A stretch of DNA of 64,000 nt from Pseudomonas asuensis (GTDB lineage Bacteria; Pseudomonadota; Gammaproteobacteria; Pseudomonadales; Pseudomonadaceae), in assembly GCF_014646755.1 (NCBI RefSeq), contig NZ_BMNW01000001.1, positions 325,866 through 389,865 on the forward strand, written 5' to 3'. The stretch's first letter is position 1. The number at the start of each line of letters is the position of its first letter. The translations under genes and the position numbers were made by a program. Of the stretch, positions 40,914 to 51,400 are shown one piece after another. The notes below the pieces were generated by a model, which saw only the letters and a list, made by a program, of their open reading frames with translations, did not search any database and had not been told where the DNA came from.

Positions 40914-41777
40914 ATGCATCTGATTATCGTCAGTGGACGCTCCGGATCCGGCAAAAGCACAGCATTAAATGTGCTTGAAGATAACGGCTTTTATTGTATC
41001 GATAATCTACCTGCAGGCCTTTTGCCGGATCTGTCCGAGCGCGCCCTGACCGAGTCCGAGGGGACACAGTCGCAGATAGCCTTGTCTATTGATGCTCGCA
41101 ATTTGCCTAGCCAACTGCAGCGCTTTCCTGAATTGCTCGAGCAGGTTAGATCACGTCATATCCGGTGCGATGTGCTGTATCTGGACGCAGATGACCAGAC
41201 ACTGCTCAAGCGATTCTCGGAAACCCGTCGTCGTCACCCGCTTACCAGTGAATACCGTTCCCTGGCTGAGGCCATTGAGGATGAGCGGCAGCTTTTAATG
41301 CCTATTGCGGATCTGGCTGACCTCAAAATCGATACCACTCATCTAAATCTTTACCAGCTCAAGGATATTGTTAAGCTGCGCCTGCTTAATGCACCAGAGC
41401 CTGGCACTGCATTTCTGATCGAGTCGTTTGGTTTCAAGCGGGGCTTACCCGTCGATGCAGACATGGTGTTTGATATCCGCTTTCTACCTAATCCTTACTG
41501 GAAAGCAGAGCTCAGGGAGCTATCAGGCCTTGATCAACCTGTGATCGAGTACTTGGAGGAGCAATCCGAGGTCGAAGAGCTCTACCAAGACATTTATAAT
41601 TATCTGTCTAAATGGTTGCCTAACTTCGCTGCCAACAATCGCTCCTATGTAACAGTCGCGATTGGTTGCACCGGAGGTCACCACCGCTCGGTTTACTTAG
41701 CCCAGCGACTGGGAGCAGCCCTAAAATCAAAATTGAAGAAAGTCCAGATTCGTCATCGCGATCTACCTGGGCAATAG
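40914..41777 (+). CDS. rapZ: RNase adapter protein RapZ
   Basis: RapZ is an RNA-binding P-loop protein that in E. coli directs RNase E to the sRNA GlmZ to tune GlmS. Pseudomonas keeps the gene although GlmZ-type sRNAs are not known to me there. The 287 residues carry Walker [12 protein letters not shown] at about 8-18, a Walker B-like DVLYLDADD, and the C-terminal [16 protein letters not shown] that forms the RNA/ligand pocket. Confidence 0.94.
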   Translation: MHLIIVSGRSGSGKSTALNVLEDNGFYCIDNLPAGLLPDLSERALTESEGTQSQIALSIDARNLPSQLQRFPELLEQVRSRHIRCDVLYLDADDQTLLKRFSETRRRHPLTSEYRSLAEAIEDERQLLMPIADLADLKIDTTHLNLYQLKDIVKLRLLNAPEPGTAFLIESFGFKRGLPVDADMVFDIRFLPNPYWKAELRELSGLDQPVIEYLEEQSEVEELYQDIYNYLSKWLPNFAANNRSYVTVAIGCTGGHHRSVYLAQRLGAALKSKLKKVQIRHRDLPGQ

Positions 41778-41798
41778 TCATTAAGGACACTTAACGTA

Positions 41799-42071
41799 AT
41801 GCCCGCCCAAGAAATTACCATCATCAATAAGCTAGGGCTGCATGCACGCGCAGCTGCTAAGTTCGTCGGTGTGGCTGGGCGCTTTCCGTGCGAAGTCAAA
41901 GTCGGTAGAAGTGCTGAAAGCACAATCGATGGAAAAAGCATCATGTCTGTCATGATGCTGGCTGCTGGCAAAGGCACGATGCTTCACCTGGCAACGGAAG
42001 GCGAACAGAGCGAAGAAGCCTTGCAAGCGCTAATCAAGCTAATCAACGACCGCTTCGACGAAGGCGAGTAA
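41799..42071 (+). CDS. ptsO: Nitrogen PTS phosphocarrier protein NPr
   Basis: NPr (an HPr homologue) relays phosphate from PtsP to PtsN. The 90 residues have the active His15 in NKLGLHARAAAKFV and the ESTIDGKSIMSVMMLAAGKG segment around the regulatory serine. It ends the plus-strand block; its stop codon sits in the loop of a terminator hairpin. Confidence 0.95.
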   Translation: MPAQEITIINKLGLHARAAAKFVGVAGRFPCEVKVGRSAESTIDGKSIMSVMMLAAGKGTMLHLATEGEQSEEALQALIKLINDRFDEGE

Positions 42072-42080
42072 TCGCCTTTT
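42061..42080 (+). terminator. Terminator with the ptsO stop codon in its loop
   Basis: The stem AAGGCGA (42061-42067) pairs with TCGCCTT (42072-42078) around the loop GTAA, which contains the ptsO TAA. A short T-run follows (42077-42080). The converging transporter gene stops at 42082. Confidence 0.65.
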
Positions 42081-42081
42081 C

Positions 42082-42963
42082 CTACCCTAGCGCTGTATCC
42101 ATCACCATCATCAGGCAAAAACCAATGGCAAGCCCCATGGTAGCAGCGCTGCGGTGACCTTTCTTAAGATGTGCCTCAGGAATGACTTCGTGGGTTACAG
42201 CAAACAGCATCGCACCAGCGGCCAGTGATAATCCCCACGGCAGCATGACTTGGCTGAAATCTACCAACCAGGCACTGATAACTGCAAAAAGCGGCTCAAC
42301 CAATCCAGAGGCTGCGCCAATAGCTACTGCTTTGTAACGATTTACACCTGCACCCGCCAGGACCAACGCAATGACCATTCCCTCTGGGAAGTCCTGCAAG
42401 GCAATGCCAAGCGCCAAGCTATCTGCGCCCTCAACTCCCCCACCTGCAGCCACGCCAACAGCCATTCCCTCAGGAATGTTATGAAGGATAATAGCTGCGA
42501 CAAACAATAGAATACGCGGCTCTACTGCGGAAATTGAATCGTACTGCTCCAGTCGCTGCTCTGGCATGACGCGCTCGAGCCCTAGCATGCCAATCACCCC
42601 TAGCAGAATTCCACAACTGACTACAGCTCCACTCCCCCACTTGGAATAGCCTAACGAGCCCCCAGCATCCAAGGCAGGCAATAAAAGCGAAAAGGCAGTA
42701 GCCGCAAGCATTACGCCTGCACCAAAGCCCAGCATAGTATTGGAAAGACGCTCAGAAATATGGGAAAGCGCAAGAACAGGTAGCGCACCGAGCGCAGTAC
42801 CTAGCGCGCAAAGCATGCCGCCCTTTAGAGCGCTCTGCATGGTCGGCTTCTGAAATAGAGTCTGTAGTGCGTCAAACTGAAGGAAAGTGACTCCAATACA
42901 GACAAAGACGATGCATAACGTCAACCCGCGGCAACTTGATAAAAACGCCTGTATCGAACGCAT
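42082..42963 (-). CDS. ZIP family metal transporter
   Basis: A GufA/ZupT-type ZIP permease that probably imports Zn2+ or other divalent metals into the cytoplasm. The 293 residues contain about eight hydrophobic helices. They include the metal-site helices IILHNIPEGMAVGVAAGG and ALGIALQDFPEGMVIALVL, where the second replaces the usual HN pair by QD. The N-terminal segment (about 1-30) is a further hydrophobic helix. It lies next to sodA, as its homologue does in PAO1. Metal choice cannot be read from sequence. Confidence 0.85.
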   Translation of the reverse strand: MRSIQAFLSSCRGLTLCIVFVCIGVTFLQFDALQTLFQKPTMQSALKGGMLCALGTALGALPVLALSHISERLSNTMLGFGAGVMLAATAFSLLLPALDAGGSLGYSKWGSGAVVSCGILLGVIGMLGLERVMPEQRLEQYDSISAVEPRILLFVAAIILHNIPEGMAVGVAAGGGVEGADSLALGIALQDFPEGMVIALVLAGAGVNRYKAVAIGAASGLVEPLFAVISAWLVDFSQVMLPWGLSLAAGAMLFAVTHEVIPEAHLKKGHRSAATMGLAIGFCLMMVMDTALG

Positions 42964-43048
42964 AGACCTGCTTAGGCGAAGAAAGACGGATTGACGGCGC
43001 GGTGCAAGAAAATGCTTACACCGCGCAGATCACAATGCTTGAACCCTA

Positions 43049-43660
43049 TTAGGCCATAGCTGCCTGATAGCGGCGAGCCACTTCAGGCCAGTTGACCACA
43101 TTGTAGAAAGCGCCAATGTACTCAGGGCGACGGTTCTGGTAACGCAAGTAGTAAGCGTGCTCCCATACATCCAGCCCCAGAATGGGCGTATTGCCATTCA
43201 TGATAGGGCTGTCCTGGTTAAGCGTGCTTTCAACCACAAGCTTCTTCTCGGGTGTAACGCTCAACCACGCCCAACCGCTACCAAAGCGAGATACTGCTGC
43301 CTTGGTAAAGGCCTCCTTGAATGCATCCATCCCGCCTAGCTGGGAGTCGATAGCCTGAGCCAATTCGCCTTCTGGGTTACCACCACCCTGGGGGGTCATG
43401 ACTGTCCAGAACAGAGAGTGGTTAGCATGCCCGCCGCCGTTGTTTACGACAACGCCACGCTTGTCCTGAGGCACCTTGTCCAACTGGGTCAGCAGCTCTT
43501 CTACAGGCAATGACTCAAGACCTGTACCTTCGAGTGCAGCATTCAGGTTATTGATATAAGTCTGGTGGTGCTTGGTATGGTGAATCTCCATCGTTTGCGC
43601 ATCGATGTGAGGTTCCAATGCATCGTAGGCATAGGGTAAAGCTGGAAGCGTATGAGGCAT
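43049..43660 (-). CDS. sodA: Superoxide dismutase, manganese type
   Basis: SodA removes superoxide. The 203 residues have the metal ligands His27 ([12 protein letters not shown]), His in [11 protein letters not shown], Asp and His in LDVWEHAYY. The overall sequence ([47 protein letters not shown]) matches the Mn-type SodM of P. aeruginosa rather than the 193-residue Fe-type. In PAO1 that gene is the last of an iron-regulated fagA-fumC1-orfX-sodA operon; here it stands alone behind a Fur-box-like sequence. Confidence 0.92.
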   Translation of the reverse strand: MPHTLPALPYAYDALEPHIDAQTMEIHHTKHHQTYINNLNAALEGTGLESLPVEELLTQLDKVPQDKRGVVVNNGGGHANHSLFWTVMTPQGGGNPEGELAQAIDSQLGGMDAFKEAFTKAAVSRFGSGWAWLSVTPEKKLVVESTLNQDSPIMNGNTPILGLDVWEHAYYLRYQNRRPEYIGAFYNVVNWPEVARRYQAAMA

Positions 43661-43845
43661 GATGTCGTCTCCTGATGTGAGGATAACTACCGCCTGCCAA
43701 ATGACAGGCCCGTATTGCTCGAACGTTCACTTGTTTACTGCTGAGTGAAGGCGCGCCAAGATTTTTAGCGCCGCTGATACTATTAGGTATGGGTTATCTG
43801 AACAGAATTAAAGACTGTATTACCCATATACAACTGAACCGCATA

Positions 43846-43864
43846 AGAAATGAGATTCTTTATC
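43846..43864 (-). promoter_or_regulatory. Candidate Fur box upstream of sodA
   Basis: The 19 bases match the Fur consensus palindrome at 13 positions on the plus strand (12 on the minus) by hand count. They sit about 185 bases before the sodA ATG in an AT-rich stretch. No promoter could be placed with confidence. In PAO1 the Mn-SOD operon is induced by iron limitation through Fur, which fits. A 13/19 match is suggestive only. Confidence 0.4.
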
Positions 43865-43904
43865 AACAACATATCTAAAAGATTCGACAAACGAAAGCAA
43901 TGTT

Positions 43905-43944
43905 TTACGCCTGCCTGCTAGGACTCATTAGCGAACAGGCGTAA
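43905..43944. other. Inverted repeat after pmbA
   Basis: The arms TTACGCCTG (43905-43913) and CAGGCGTAA (43936-43944) are perfectly complementary with a 22-base spacer, ending 11 bases after the pmbA stop on the minus strand. There is no U-tract, so termination is possible but unproven. The rest of 43661-43954 holds no gene. Confidence 0.4.
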
Positions 43945-43954
43945 CAGAGCAGAA

Positions 43955-45304
43955 TTAACGCCCGGCCAGAGTCATCGACTCAATCAGCACCGATCCGGTT
44001 CGAATACCGCCACGACGATCTACGTCTGCGCCAACCGCAACGATGTTGCGGAACATATCTTGAAGGCGGCCTGCAATAGTTACTTCCTGTACCGGAAACT
44101 GAATTTCGCCATTCTCAACCCAATAGCCGGCAGCGCCTCTTGAGTAATCACCTGTTACCAGATTAATCCCCTGCCCCATCAGCTCCGTCACCAACAATCC
44201 TTTCCCCATGCGACGGATCAAAGCAGCTTGATCATCACTGCCATGGCTGATGAAAAGATTATGTACACCGCCAGCATTGGCCGTGCTTTGCATCCCTAAC
44301 TTGCGAGCAGAATAGGTACTTAACAAATACGAGACCAGCTCGCCCTTATCGATAAAGGGTTTGGCATAGGTTGCCAGACCTTCGCTGTCAAAGGATGCAC
44401 TACCCAGCGCTCGAGGAATCAGTGGTCGCTCATCGATCGATAACCATTCAGGAAAGAGCTGCTGACCTAGCGCACCTTCTAGAAAAGTAGTCTTTCGATA
44501 GAGATTGCTGCCAGAAATTGCTGCTAGAAAATTACTGAACAGACCCGAGGCCAGTTCCGGTGCAAATAATATGGGAACCTGAGCAGTTGGAACCGGCCGA
44601 GCGCCCAAGCGACTTACCGTACGCTCGGCTGCGCGCTGGCCAATATAGGCCGGATCCATAAGCTCCTCAGCTACGCGATTGACATCATAGAAATAATCAC
44701 GCTGCATATGACCGTTGCTTTCCGCGATCATAACGCAGCTGAGGCTGTGACGACTGCTGGCATAACCCCCTATGAAACCGTGGCTGTTGCCATAGATGCG
44801 GCACCCCTGATGGGTATTGAGACTTGTACCATCGGCATTGGTAATTTTGGGATTGGCTGCAAAAGCCGCTGATTCACAAAGGAGTGCTTTTTCGATTGCC
44901 TCGTCAGGGGTAATTCCCCAGGGGTGGAAAAGATCAAGATCAGGCAGATCCTTGGCCATTTTTTCCGGATCAGCCAAGCCTGAATACTCATCTTCGGAAG
45001 CATGCTGGGCAATAGCCAGCGCAGCGGCTACCGTTTCACGAATGGCATTTTCACCTGTAGCAGACGTGCTGGCTGACCCCTTACGGTGCCCTACATACAA
45101 CGTGATACCAAACCCTTCGTCACGATTGAATTCGACTGTTTCGACCTCTCCCTTGCGAACAGTGGTAGACAATCCCTGTTCAACGGATACGGAGACCTCG
45201 CAAGCAGTGGCGCCCTGCTGACGTGCCTCTGCCAGGATTCGCTCGACCTGCTCACGTAAGGCAGGCAAGGCAGCCGGGCCGACAGCTTCCACGGATTGAT
45301 TCAT
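43955..45304 (-). CDS. pmbA: Metalloprotease PmbA (TldE)
   Basis: PmbA/TldE forms a heterodimeric zinc protease with TldD that processes peptides such as microcin B17 and antitoxins. The 449 residues include the conserved VRKGEVETVEFNRDEGFGI segment, a central SFDSEGLATYAKPFIDKGELVSYLL and the C-terminal VTGDYSRGAAGYWVENGEI. It lacks the HExxxH of its partner, as expected. It is divergent from darP; tldD lies just beyond. Confidence 0.94.
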   Translation of the reverse strand: MNQSVEAVGPAALPALREQVERILAEARQQGATACEVSVSVEQGLSTTVRKGEVETVEFNRDEGFGITLYVGHRKGSASTSATGENAIRETVAAALAIAQHASEDEYSGLADPEKMAKDLPDLDLFHPWGITPDEAIEKALLCESAAFAANPKITNADGTSLNTHQGCRIYGNSHGFIGGYASSRHSLSCVMIAESNGHMQRDYFYDVNRVAEELMDPAYIGQRAAERTVSRLGARPVPTAQVPILFAPELASGLFSNFLAAISGSNLYRKTTFLEGALGQQLFPEWLSIDERPLIPRALGSASFDSEGLATYAKPFIDKGELVSYLLSTYSARKLGMQSTANAGGVHNLFISHGSDDQAALIRRMGKGLLVTELMGQGINLVTGDYSRGAAGYWVENGEIQFPVQEVTIAGRLQDMFRNIVAVGADVDRRGGIRTGSVLIESMTLAGR

Positions 45305-45396
45305 GCTTCTCTCCTATACAGCGTTGGCAGCCCGGCGGACCGGACAACCGACCTTCAACTCGTTATGATGGCGCCCTTTAGTTATGGACCACCCTC

Positions 45397-45921
45397 ATGT
45401 CTGATTTTCTTGACGATGACTCCTTCTCCGGAGAGAAGAGCAAATCGCAGGTCAAGCGCGAACTGCATGCCCTGCAGGACCTCGGCGAGCGTCTCGCCGG
45501 AATGAGCCCTGATCTGCTAGACCGCCTGCCCCTGACAGAACCCCTACGGCGTGCCCTGGCAGAAGCTCCCAAGCACAAGGCTAATGTCGCCAAGAAGCGG
45601 CACACCCAGTACTTGGGTAAGCTCATGCGTGACCAGGACCTCGACGCGATTATGGCCATGATCGAGCAGGTCGACTCTTCAACCCGCCAGTACAACGAAC
45701 GCTTTCACGCCCTTGAGCGCTGGAGGGATCGTCTGTTAGGTGGTAACGATGAGGCCCTGCAGTCTTTTGTTGAAGACTATCCGGACGCCGATCGTCAGCA
45801 CCTGCGCCAGTTGATTCGCCATGCCCAGCACGAGCAGGCTCATAACAAGCCGCCGTCAGCGGCACGTAAATTGTTCAAGTACATTCGTGAACTGGATGAT
45901 ACCAAGCGGGGCCTGCGTTAA
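45397..45921 (+). CDS. darP: Dual-action ribosomal maturation protein DarP (YjgA)
   Basis: DarP (YjgA, DUF615) is a late 50S assembly factor that binds 23S rRNA. The 174-residue protein is highly charged, with [21 protein letters not shown] near the N-terminus and [13 protein letters not shown] in the middle. It lies between pmbA and tldD, the usual pseudomonad arrangement, divergent from the first and convergent with the second (22-base gap). Confidence 0.92.
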   Translation: MSDFLDDDSFSGEKSKSQVKRELHALQDLGERLAGMSPDLLDRLPLTEPLRRALAEAPKHKANVAKKRHTQYLGKLMRDQDLDAIMAMIEQVDSSTRQYNERFHALERWRDRLLGGNDEALQSFVEDYPDADRQHLRQLIRHAQHEQAHNKPPSAARKLFKYIRELDDTKRGLR

Positions 45922-45943
45922 TACGCGGCCCTTGCCCAGCCCC

Positions 45944-47386
45944 TTAGGCGCCCGTTCCTCCCACAGTAATGGCATCGATCTTCAGCGTCGGCTGGCCTAC
46001 GCCAACCGGAACCGACTGGCCCTCCTTGCCACACGTTCCGACGCCGTTATCCAGTGACAGGTCATTACCGACCATTGATACCTGCGTCATAACCTCCGGA
46101 CCGTTCCCAATCAGCGTGGCGCCCTTTACCGGTCGAGTCACCTTACCGTTTTCGATCAGGTAAGCCTCATTGGTTGTAAATACGAATTTACCGCTTGTGA
46201 TATCGACTTGGCCGCCCCCCAGGCTTGCGCAATACAAGCCATGTTCAACCGAGGCAATGATTTCGGCCGGATCGCTTTCACCTGCCAACATATATGTATT
46301 GGTCATACGGGGCATAGGCAGATGGGCATAGGACTCACGGCGACCATTACCGGTACGCGCCACTCCCATAAGCCGGGCATTGAGTTTGTCTTGCATGTAG
46401 CCTTTCAAAATGCCGTTTTCAATCAGCACATTGTAAGCCCCTGGCGTGCCTTCATCGTCAACCGATACTGAACCACGCCGATCAGGAATAGTGCCGTCAT
46501 CGACAATCGTGCAGAGCGATGACGCCACACGCTCATTCATACGTCCGCTATACGCTGAACTGCCTTTGCGGTTGAAGTCGCCTTCAAGGCCGTGACCCAC
46601 GGCTTCATGCAACAGTACGCCAGACCAGCCCGAGCCGAGCACAACCGGCAGCGTACCTGCAGGAGCGGCAACAGCTTCAAGATTGACCAACGCCTGCCGC
46701 ACCGCTTCCCGCGCATAACTCATGGCGCGATCTTCGCGCAGGAAGTAGCGGTAATCAGTACGGCCACCGCCGCCGTTGTTGCCCCGCTCGCGACGGCCAT
46801 TTTGCTCGACCACGACATTAACGTTGAAGCGCACCAGCGGTCGCACATCTGCGGCCAGCGTCCCGTCATTGGCGGCAACCAGTACCTGCTCCCAGACACC
46901 GGAAAGGCTAACTGTAACCTGTTGAATCCGGGGGTCTAGCGCTCGCGTGGCCACGTCAATATTTTTGAGCAGCTCGACTTTTTCCGCTCGACTCAACACA
47001 TCCAATGGATTCTCATTGGGATAAAGACGCGTCGGCTCGATTCGGGTAAATACCTGAACCTTTCCATTCTCTCCACTACGCGAGATGGACCGTGCCGCCT
47101 GGGCTGCCTGACTCAAAGCGTCCAGGGTAATCGCATTGCTGTATGCGAACCCGGTCTTTTCGCCTGATTGAGCGCGGACACCGACGCCCTGGTCCATATG
47201 AAAACCGCCTTCCTTGACGATACCGTCTTCAAGCAGCCAGGACTCGGAAATCATGCTTTGAAAATACAGATCGGCGGCATCGATCCCTGCTCCCGCCAAT
47301 TGATGGAGAACCGCTGGCAGGCTATCGATTTCAAGCCCGCCCGGATTAAGAAGGTGTTGACTGACAGAGGTCAGGTATTGGCTCAT
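45944..47386 (-). CDS. tldD: Metalloprotease TldD
   Basis: TldD is the zinc-bearing subunit of the TldD/TldE protease. The 480 residues have the metal motif HEAVGHG in [14 protein letters not shown], followed by the [18 protein letters not shown] segment, and a C-terminal [18 protein letters not shown] with the conserved cysteine ligand. It is convergent with darP, and its partner pmbA is two genes away. Confidence 0.95.
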   Translation of the reverse strand: MSQYLTSVSQHLLNPGGLEIDSLPAVLHQLAGAGIDAADLYFQSMISESWLLEDGIVKEGGFHMDQGVGVRAQSGEKTGFAYSNAITLDALSQAAQAARSISRSGENGKVQVFTRIEPTRLYPNENPLDVLSRAEKVELLKNIDVATRALDPRIQQVTVSLSGVWEQVLVAANDGTLAADVRPLVRFNVNVVVEQNGRRERGNNGGGGRTDYRYFLREDRAMSYAREAVRQALVNLEAVAAPAGTLPVVLGSGWSGVLLHEAVGHGLEGDFNRKGSSAYSGRMNERVASSLCTIVDDGTIPDRRGSVSVDDEGTPGAYNVLIENGILKGYMQDKLNARLMGVARTGNGRRESYAHLPMPRMTNTYMLAGESDPAEIIASVEHGLYCASLGGGQVDITSGKFVFTTNEAYLIENGKVTRPVKGATLIGNGPEVMTQVSMVGNDLSLDNGVGTCGKEGQSVPVGVGQPTLKIDAITVGGTGA

Positions 47387-47518
47387 GCTTACTCCAATAG
47401 CCGAAAGGTCTTATGCAAGGCGCGCACAACGCATTGAAACAATACAGATCTTCTTTATTGACCTTAGCGCGTCTTGCGCGTTGTGCTTAATGGAAATGCC
47501 CAATCAGGTCGATTGGAG

Positions 47519-48364
47519 TCAACTGGCACCTGGCAACGGCAGCGTTGTAAAACCAAAGCGACGGTGTTGAGTGATCGGCATTCGTTTGCGTAACTCTTGT
47601 TGTTGAACAGTATCACGCTGTCCAACTATGACAGCTTCTCCCGTGGACGATTCTTCAAGTATACGCCCCCAAGGATCGATGATAGCGGAATGACCCCAGG
47701 TCTCTCGGCCTCGTGGATGTAGCCCTCCCTGTGCTGCAGCCAGAATATAGCACTGGGTTTCGATAGCCCGGGCGCGTATCAGAATATCCCAATGCGCCTC
47801 TCCCGTAATGGCAGTAAATGCTGAAGGAGCAGCGATCAGCTCGGCACCTGCTTCCCGTAACGCGGTGTACAACTCAGGAAAGCGCAGGTCATAGCAGACC
47901 GTCAAACCAAGTCGCCCGACCGGAGTATCCACAACCACAATGTCCTGACCTGCTGCGTAATGGTCACCTTCCCGATAACTGCCCTGTCGATCATCCACAT
48001 CGGCATTGAAGAGGTGCAGCTTGTCGTAACGGGCTACTCGCTCCCCTTTATCGCTGATCACCAGGCAGCACGCCCTTGGCTTGGCATGGGGTTGGTCGTC
48101 TGGTGGCAATGGGATGGTTCCGGCTACGATCCAGAGCCCCAGCGCTTGAGCGGAACGGCTTAGCCACAGGAGAACAGGACCGGTTCCAAGGGCCTCTGCC
48201 TGGCCAAGCGCAGCAGGGTTAACATGACCTATCGCAACAAAATTTTCAGGCAGGACAACCAGTTTCGCACCTTTACTTGCTGCTTGCTCAAGTAGGCGAT
48301 ACGCCGTAACAAGATTGGCCTGGACGTCGTCCTGGCTGACCATTTGGATCACTGCAAACGTCAT
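47519..48364 (-). CDS. Carbon-nitrogen hydrolase (Nit1-like)
   Basis: A nitrilase-superfamily amidase of the Nit1/YafV-like branch, whose characterised members hydrolyse deaminated glutathione. The 281 residues show the Glu-Lys-Cys triad: Glu in VVLPENFVAIG, Lys in RYDKLHLFNADVD and Cys in LTVCYDLRFPELY. It lies between yhdP and tldD on the same strand, as in PAO1. The 131-base gap to tldD holds a 9-bp inverted repeat (47424-47432 with 47478-47486). The substrate is an inference. Confidence 0.87.
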   Translation of the reverse strand: MTFAVIQMVSQDDVQANLVTAYRLLEQAASKGAKLVVLPENFVAIGHVNPAALGQAEALGTGPVLLWLSRSAQALGLWIVAGTIPLPPDDQPHAKPRACCLVISDKGERVARYDKLHLFNADVDDRQGSYREGDHYAAGQDIVVVDTPVGRLGLTVCYDLRFPELYTALREAGAELIAAPSAFTAITGEAHWDILIRARAIETQCYILAAAQGGLHPRGRETWGHSAIIDPWGRILEESSTGEAVIVGQRDTVQQQELRKRMPITQHRRFGFTTLPLPGAS

Positions 48365-48468
48365 AGCCCACCCCGTATGGATCTGCCTATGCTACGTAAA
48401 GAGCCCGCTTTTGCTCAACTGGCGTCCTCTTTCGTGGCAAGATGGCAGGTAGCACGCTACACACTGCT

Positions 48469-51400
48469 TCACTTCTTACCCAAGGTTATTTGCGGATTTT
48501 GCCACGGACCATGGATGTGGTAATTCACACTGGCCATCCGGGTTACTCTGTCACCGATCAGACGATCGACAATGAATAAGGCTCCTCCTATAGCAGGGGC
48601 GCCGACAATGAGAGCAGCGATAGGCAAGGAGTTGGTCAGGGGCAGTCCAACTTGTAAACGGGCATCGACTTGATCATGCGCCAGGTCCAGTGTCCCTTGC
48701 AGCTGCATATCCGTGGACGGACCATCCATAACGATGGGCTTTCGCGTCAGAAAGACGCCATTTTGTGCATCCAGTAATCCACTGATCGTATCGTAACTCA
48801 AGCCTCGCCCAAAAATGTCGGAAAAGTCCAGCCGCAACCGCCGCCGTATGGCCTCGAAATTAAGCAGTCCAAAAACCCTGAGCGCTGATGCGGAACCTTC
48901 GACCTGACGCAGCTGCCCGTCACGCAGGCTGGCATCCAGCGTGCCGGATAGACGATTCAATCCTGCCCAGGCAGGCGATCCCGGCCAGTTGACATTGGCA
49001 TCGAGACGAAACGCGCGACTGGTCACACTGGACGCAAGTTTCCAGGCCAGTAGTACGTCCGCTACGTTATCCCCTGAAAGACGACCGCTATACCGCGTTC
49101 GCGTAGCGCCCGGCAATCCTTCCCAGTCCATCGCACCCTCAACCTTCAACCCTTTCAGATAGAGATTCAGATCTGAAAAGCGCACACCTGCCGCAGTGGG
49201 TCTAATTTTGAGACGCTGAGCGCCAACAGGTTCGCCTCCTAATGAAAGCGTATCGATGGAAACGTCCATTGCAGGCAGGACATGTGGGTCGACATCGGCC
49301 AGGGGGTCGGGACTCTCGACAGGCTTTGCCCCTCCTGCTGGAGCAGCGTGGCTGGGAAAATCCAGATGTGTGAGTGCAAGCGTAATAGGCGTCTTGCGGT
49401 CATCAGGCAATCTAACCTTCCCCGCGATGACTGAACTATCGAGCATTAGCGTCCAGGCATTACCCTGCGGTTCAAACTGAGCGCTGAGATTATCAACTGT
49501 TTGACCGAGCCCCTCGAAACGGCCCACGCTGAGTTGCCCGCCAGCAAGCATCGAGAGCATGGGGCCAGACGCAGCGGCCCCCTCGCCGGGACGCTCAGTC
49601 GAGTTTTTTTCAGGCATCACGTACTTTTCGATGGTTGCCTGCCACTCATCCAGCACAAGGCGCTCAAGCGTACCGCGTACACGGATGCCCTGACCGGCCG
49701 GGAGATTAGCGGTACCATCCCCTAACACGACTTCCCCTCGCGCCTCATTCAACCGATTGAGCGGAGCGGCAATGACTGCATCGGCCAAGCCTTGGTACGT
49801 TGCTTCATAACGGCGCTCCGGCCCGTCGAGCGTCATGCTGAAGAAGCCATCGTGAGCAGACTGTGCGTCCTTGCCAAACGGCGCAGGCAAATCAATGGCT
49901 ACGCCTTGAAGGTTCGAGGCCACAACGATCTCACTTGCATTGTTCGCCAGTGTCAGGCTCAGGCGGTAGGGAATATCCCCTGAAGCCGGCAAAGGGCGAT
50001 TTCCAACCCCAAGCCATTGAGTTAGCTGGGTAAGCGCAACCTTTCCCTCTGCAACAAGGCGAGTCTTGGGATCAGATGAATTGCCTTCTGCAAATGCTTT
50101 ACCGTGCGCCTGGCTCCCTAATACCTGGGCCTTGATATCGGGCGCGCTTAGACCGCGTGTCGTGTCATACCGAAAAGCACCTCGGATATTCGTAACGTCC
50201 AACGCAGGGTTCGCCAATTGCAGGCGCGCGCCATTAGCCACAAAATCTATGATTACTTTAGGTGTTAGCTCGTGATCAAAAGGCAGGTCCAGATCAAGCG
50301 AGCCCTTGAGAGCCCCTTCGCCTCGCCAACCTTTAAATACCTCGGCCGTTGGCAAGGGTGTCTCCTGCAGAATCTTGAGACCGTCCTTTACACTGCTGTC
50401 CAACTCGCCTTTCAAATAAAGGTGAACAGTGCTGCCATCGTGCCGAAGCGGAATGCTAATGTCCGCGTTACTGACCTGGGTATCCAGGATCTGCCCCTGT
50501 GGTACTTGGATCCGGACAGCATCATCCTCGATAAAAATATTACCGCTGGCCTCATGCAGGTCTGGCCAACCCGGTTGATAGGCCAACTGCACATCATGCA
50601 CACGAAAGAACAGACTCATGGTTCGTGCCCCGGGCGGGGCATCATGCATTAAGGAACCCTGGTACTGATAGATGCCCTCCTCAATATAACCACTCTTGAT
50701 TGCGGTCTTGAGCCAGTCGGCCAGAGGGCCACTCATGTTTGGCGTTCGGGTAGGCAGATACTTTGCGGTATAACGCGCATCACCATTGCGCAGCCCCACC
50801 CGCAAGTCCATATAGCTTTCAATGCCCGGTTTACGCGCCAGCCGGATAAACATATCGCCCGAGGCATCACCCTCCTCGCCAGACACCCGCATCAGCGGGC
50901 TCGACAAGGTAAAACTGTCATCACTCAAGGACCAATTCAGACGTGCACGAGCCGTCCGGTATTGCCAGGGCTCGGGAAACAGCGTGGGCAGGTGCAGCGA
51001 AAAGTTGGTGCTATCCAGCTTTAATTCCCCCCCTTCTAACCCCCCACTCGTACTGCCACTGACATTTTCTACAGCCGGTGCACCGTGGTAGGCCGAGAAA
51101 CCTACCTTCTCCAGGTTGGCGGCAAAAGACAGGCGCTCAGCGGGATCTTTTTGAGGCTGGTACTCCAACAACACATTACGCAGTGCGCCATGAGGACTTA
51201 GCGCCGAAACAGCTGACGCCATGTTTTCAGGTAATGGCGCAAGCGCCTGTGCGGCTGCCGTCAGCGGTGCCAGATCAAGCCGATCGGCACGCACTTGCCA
51301 GCGATCTGCTGCATCGTCACGCTGAACAGCTAACGTCACGCCATTCCAGCGTCTGTCGCCAAGGCTTACAGCCAGATCAGAACCAACGGCGCGCCAGCCA

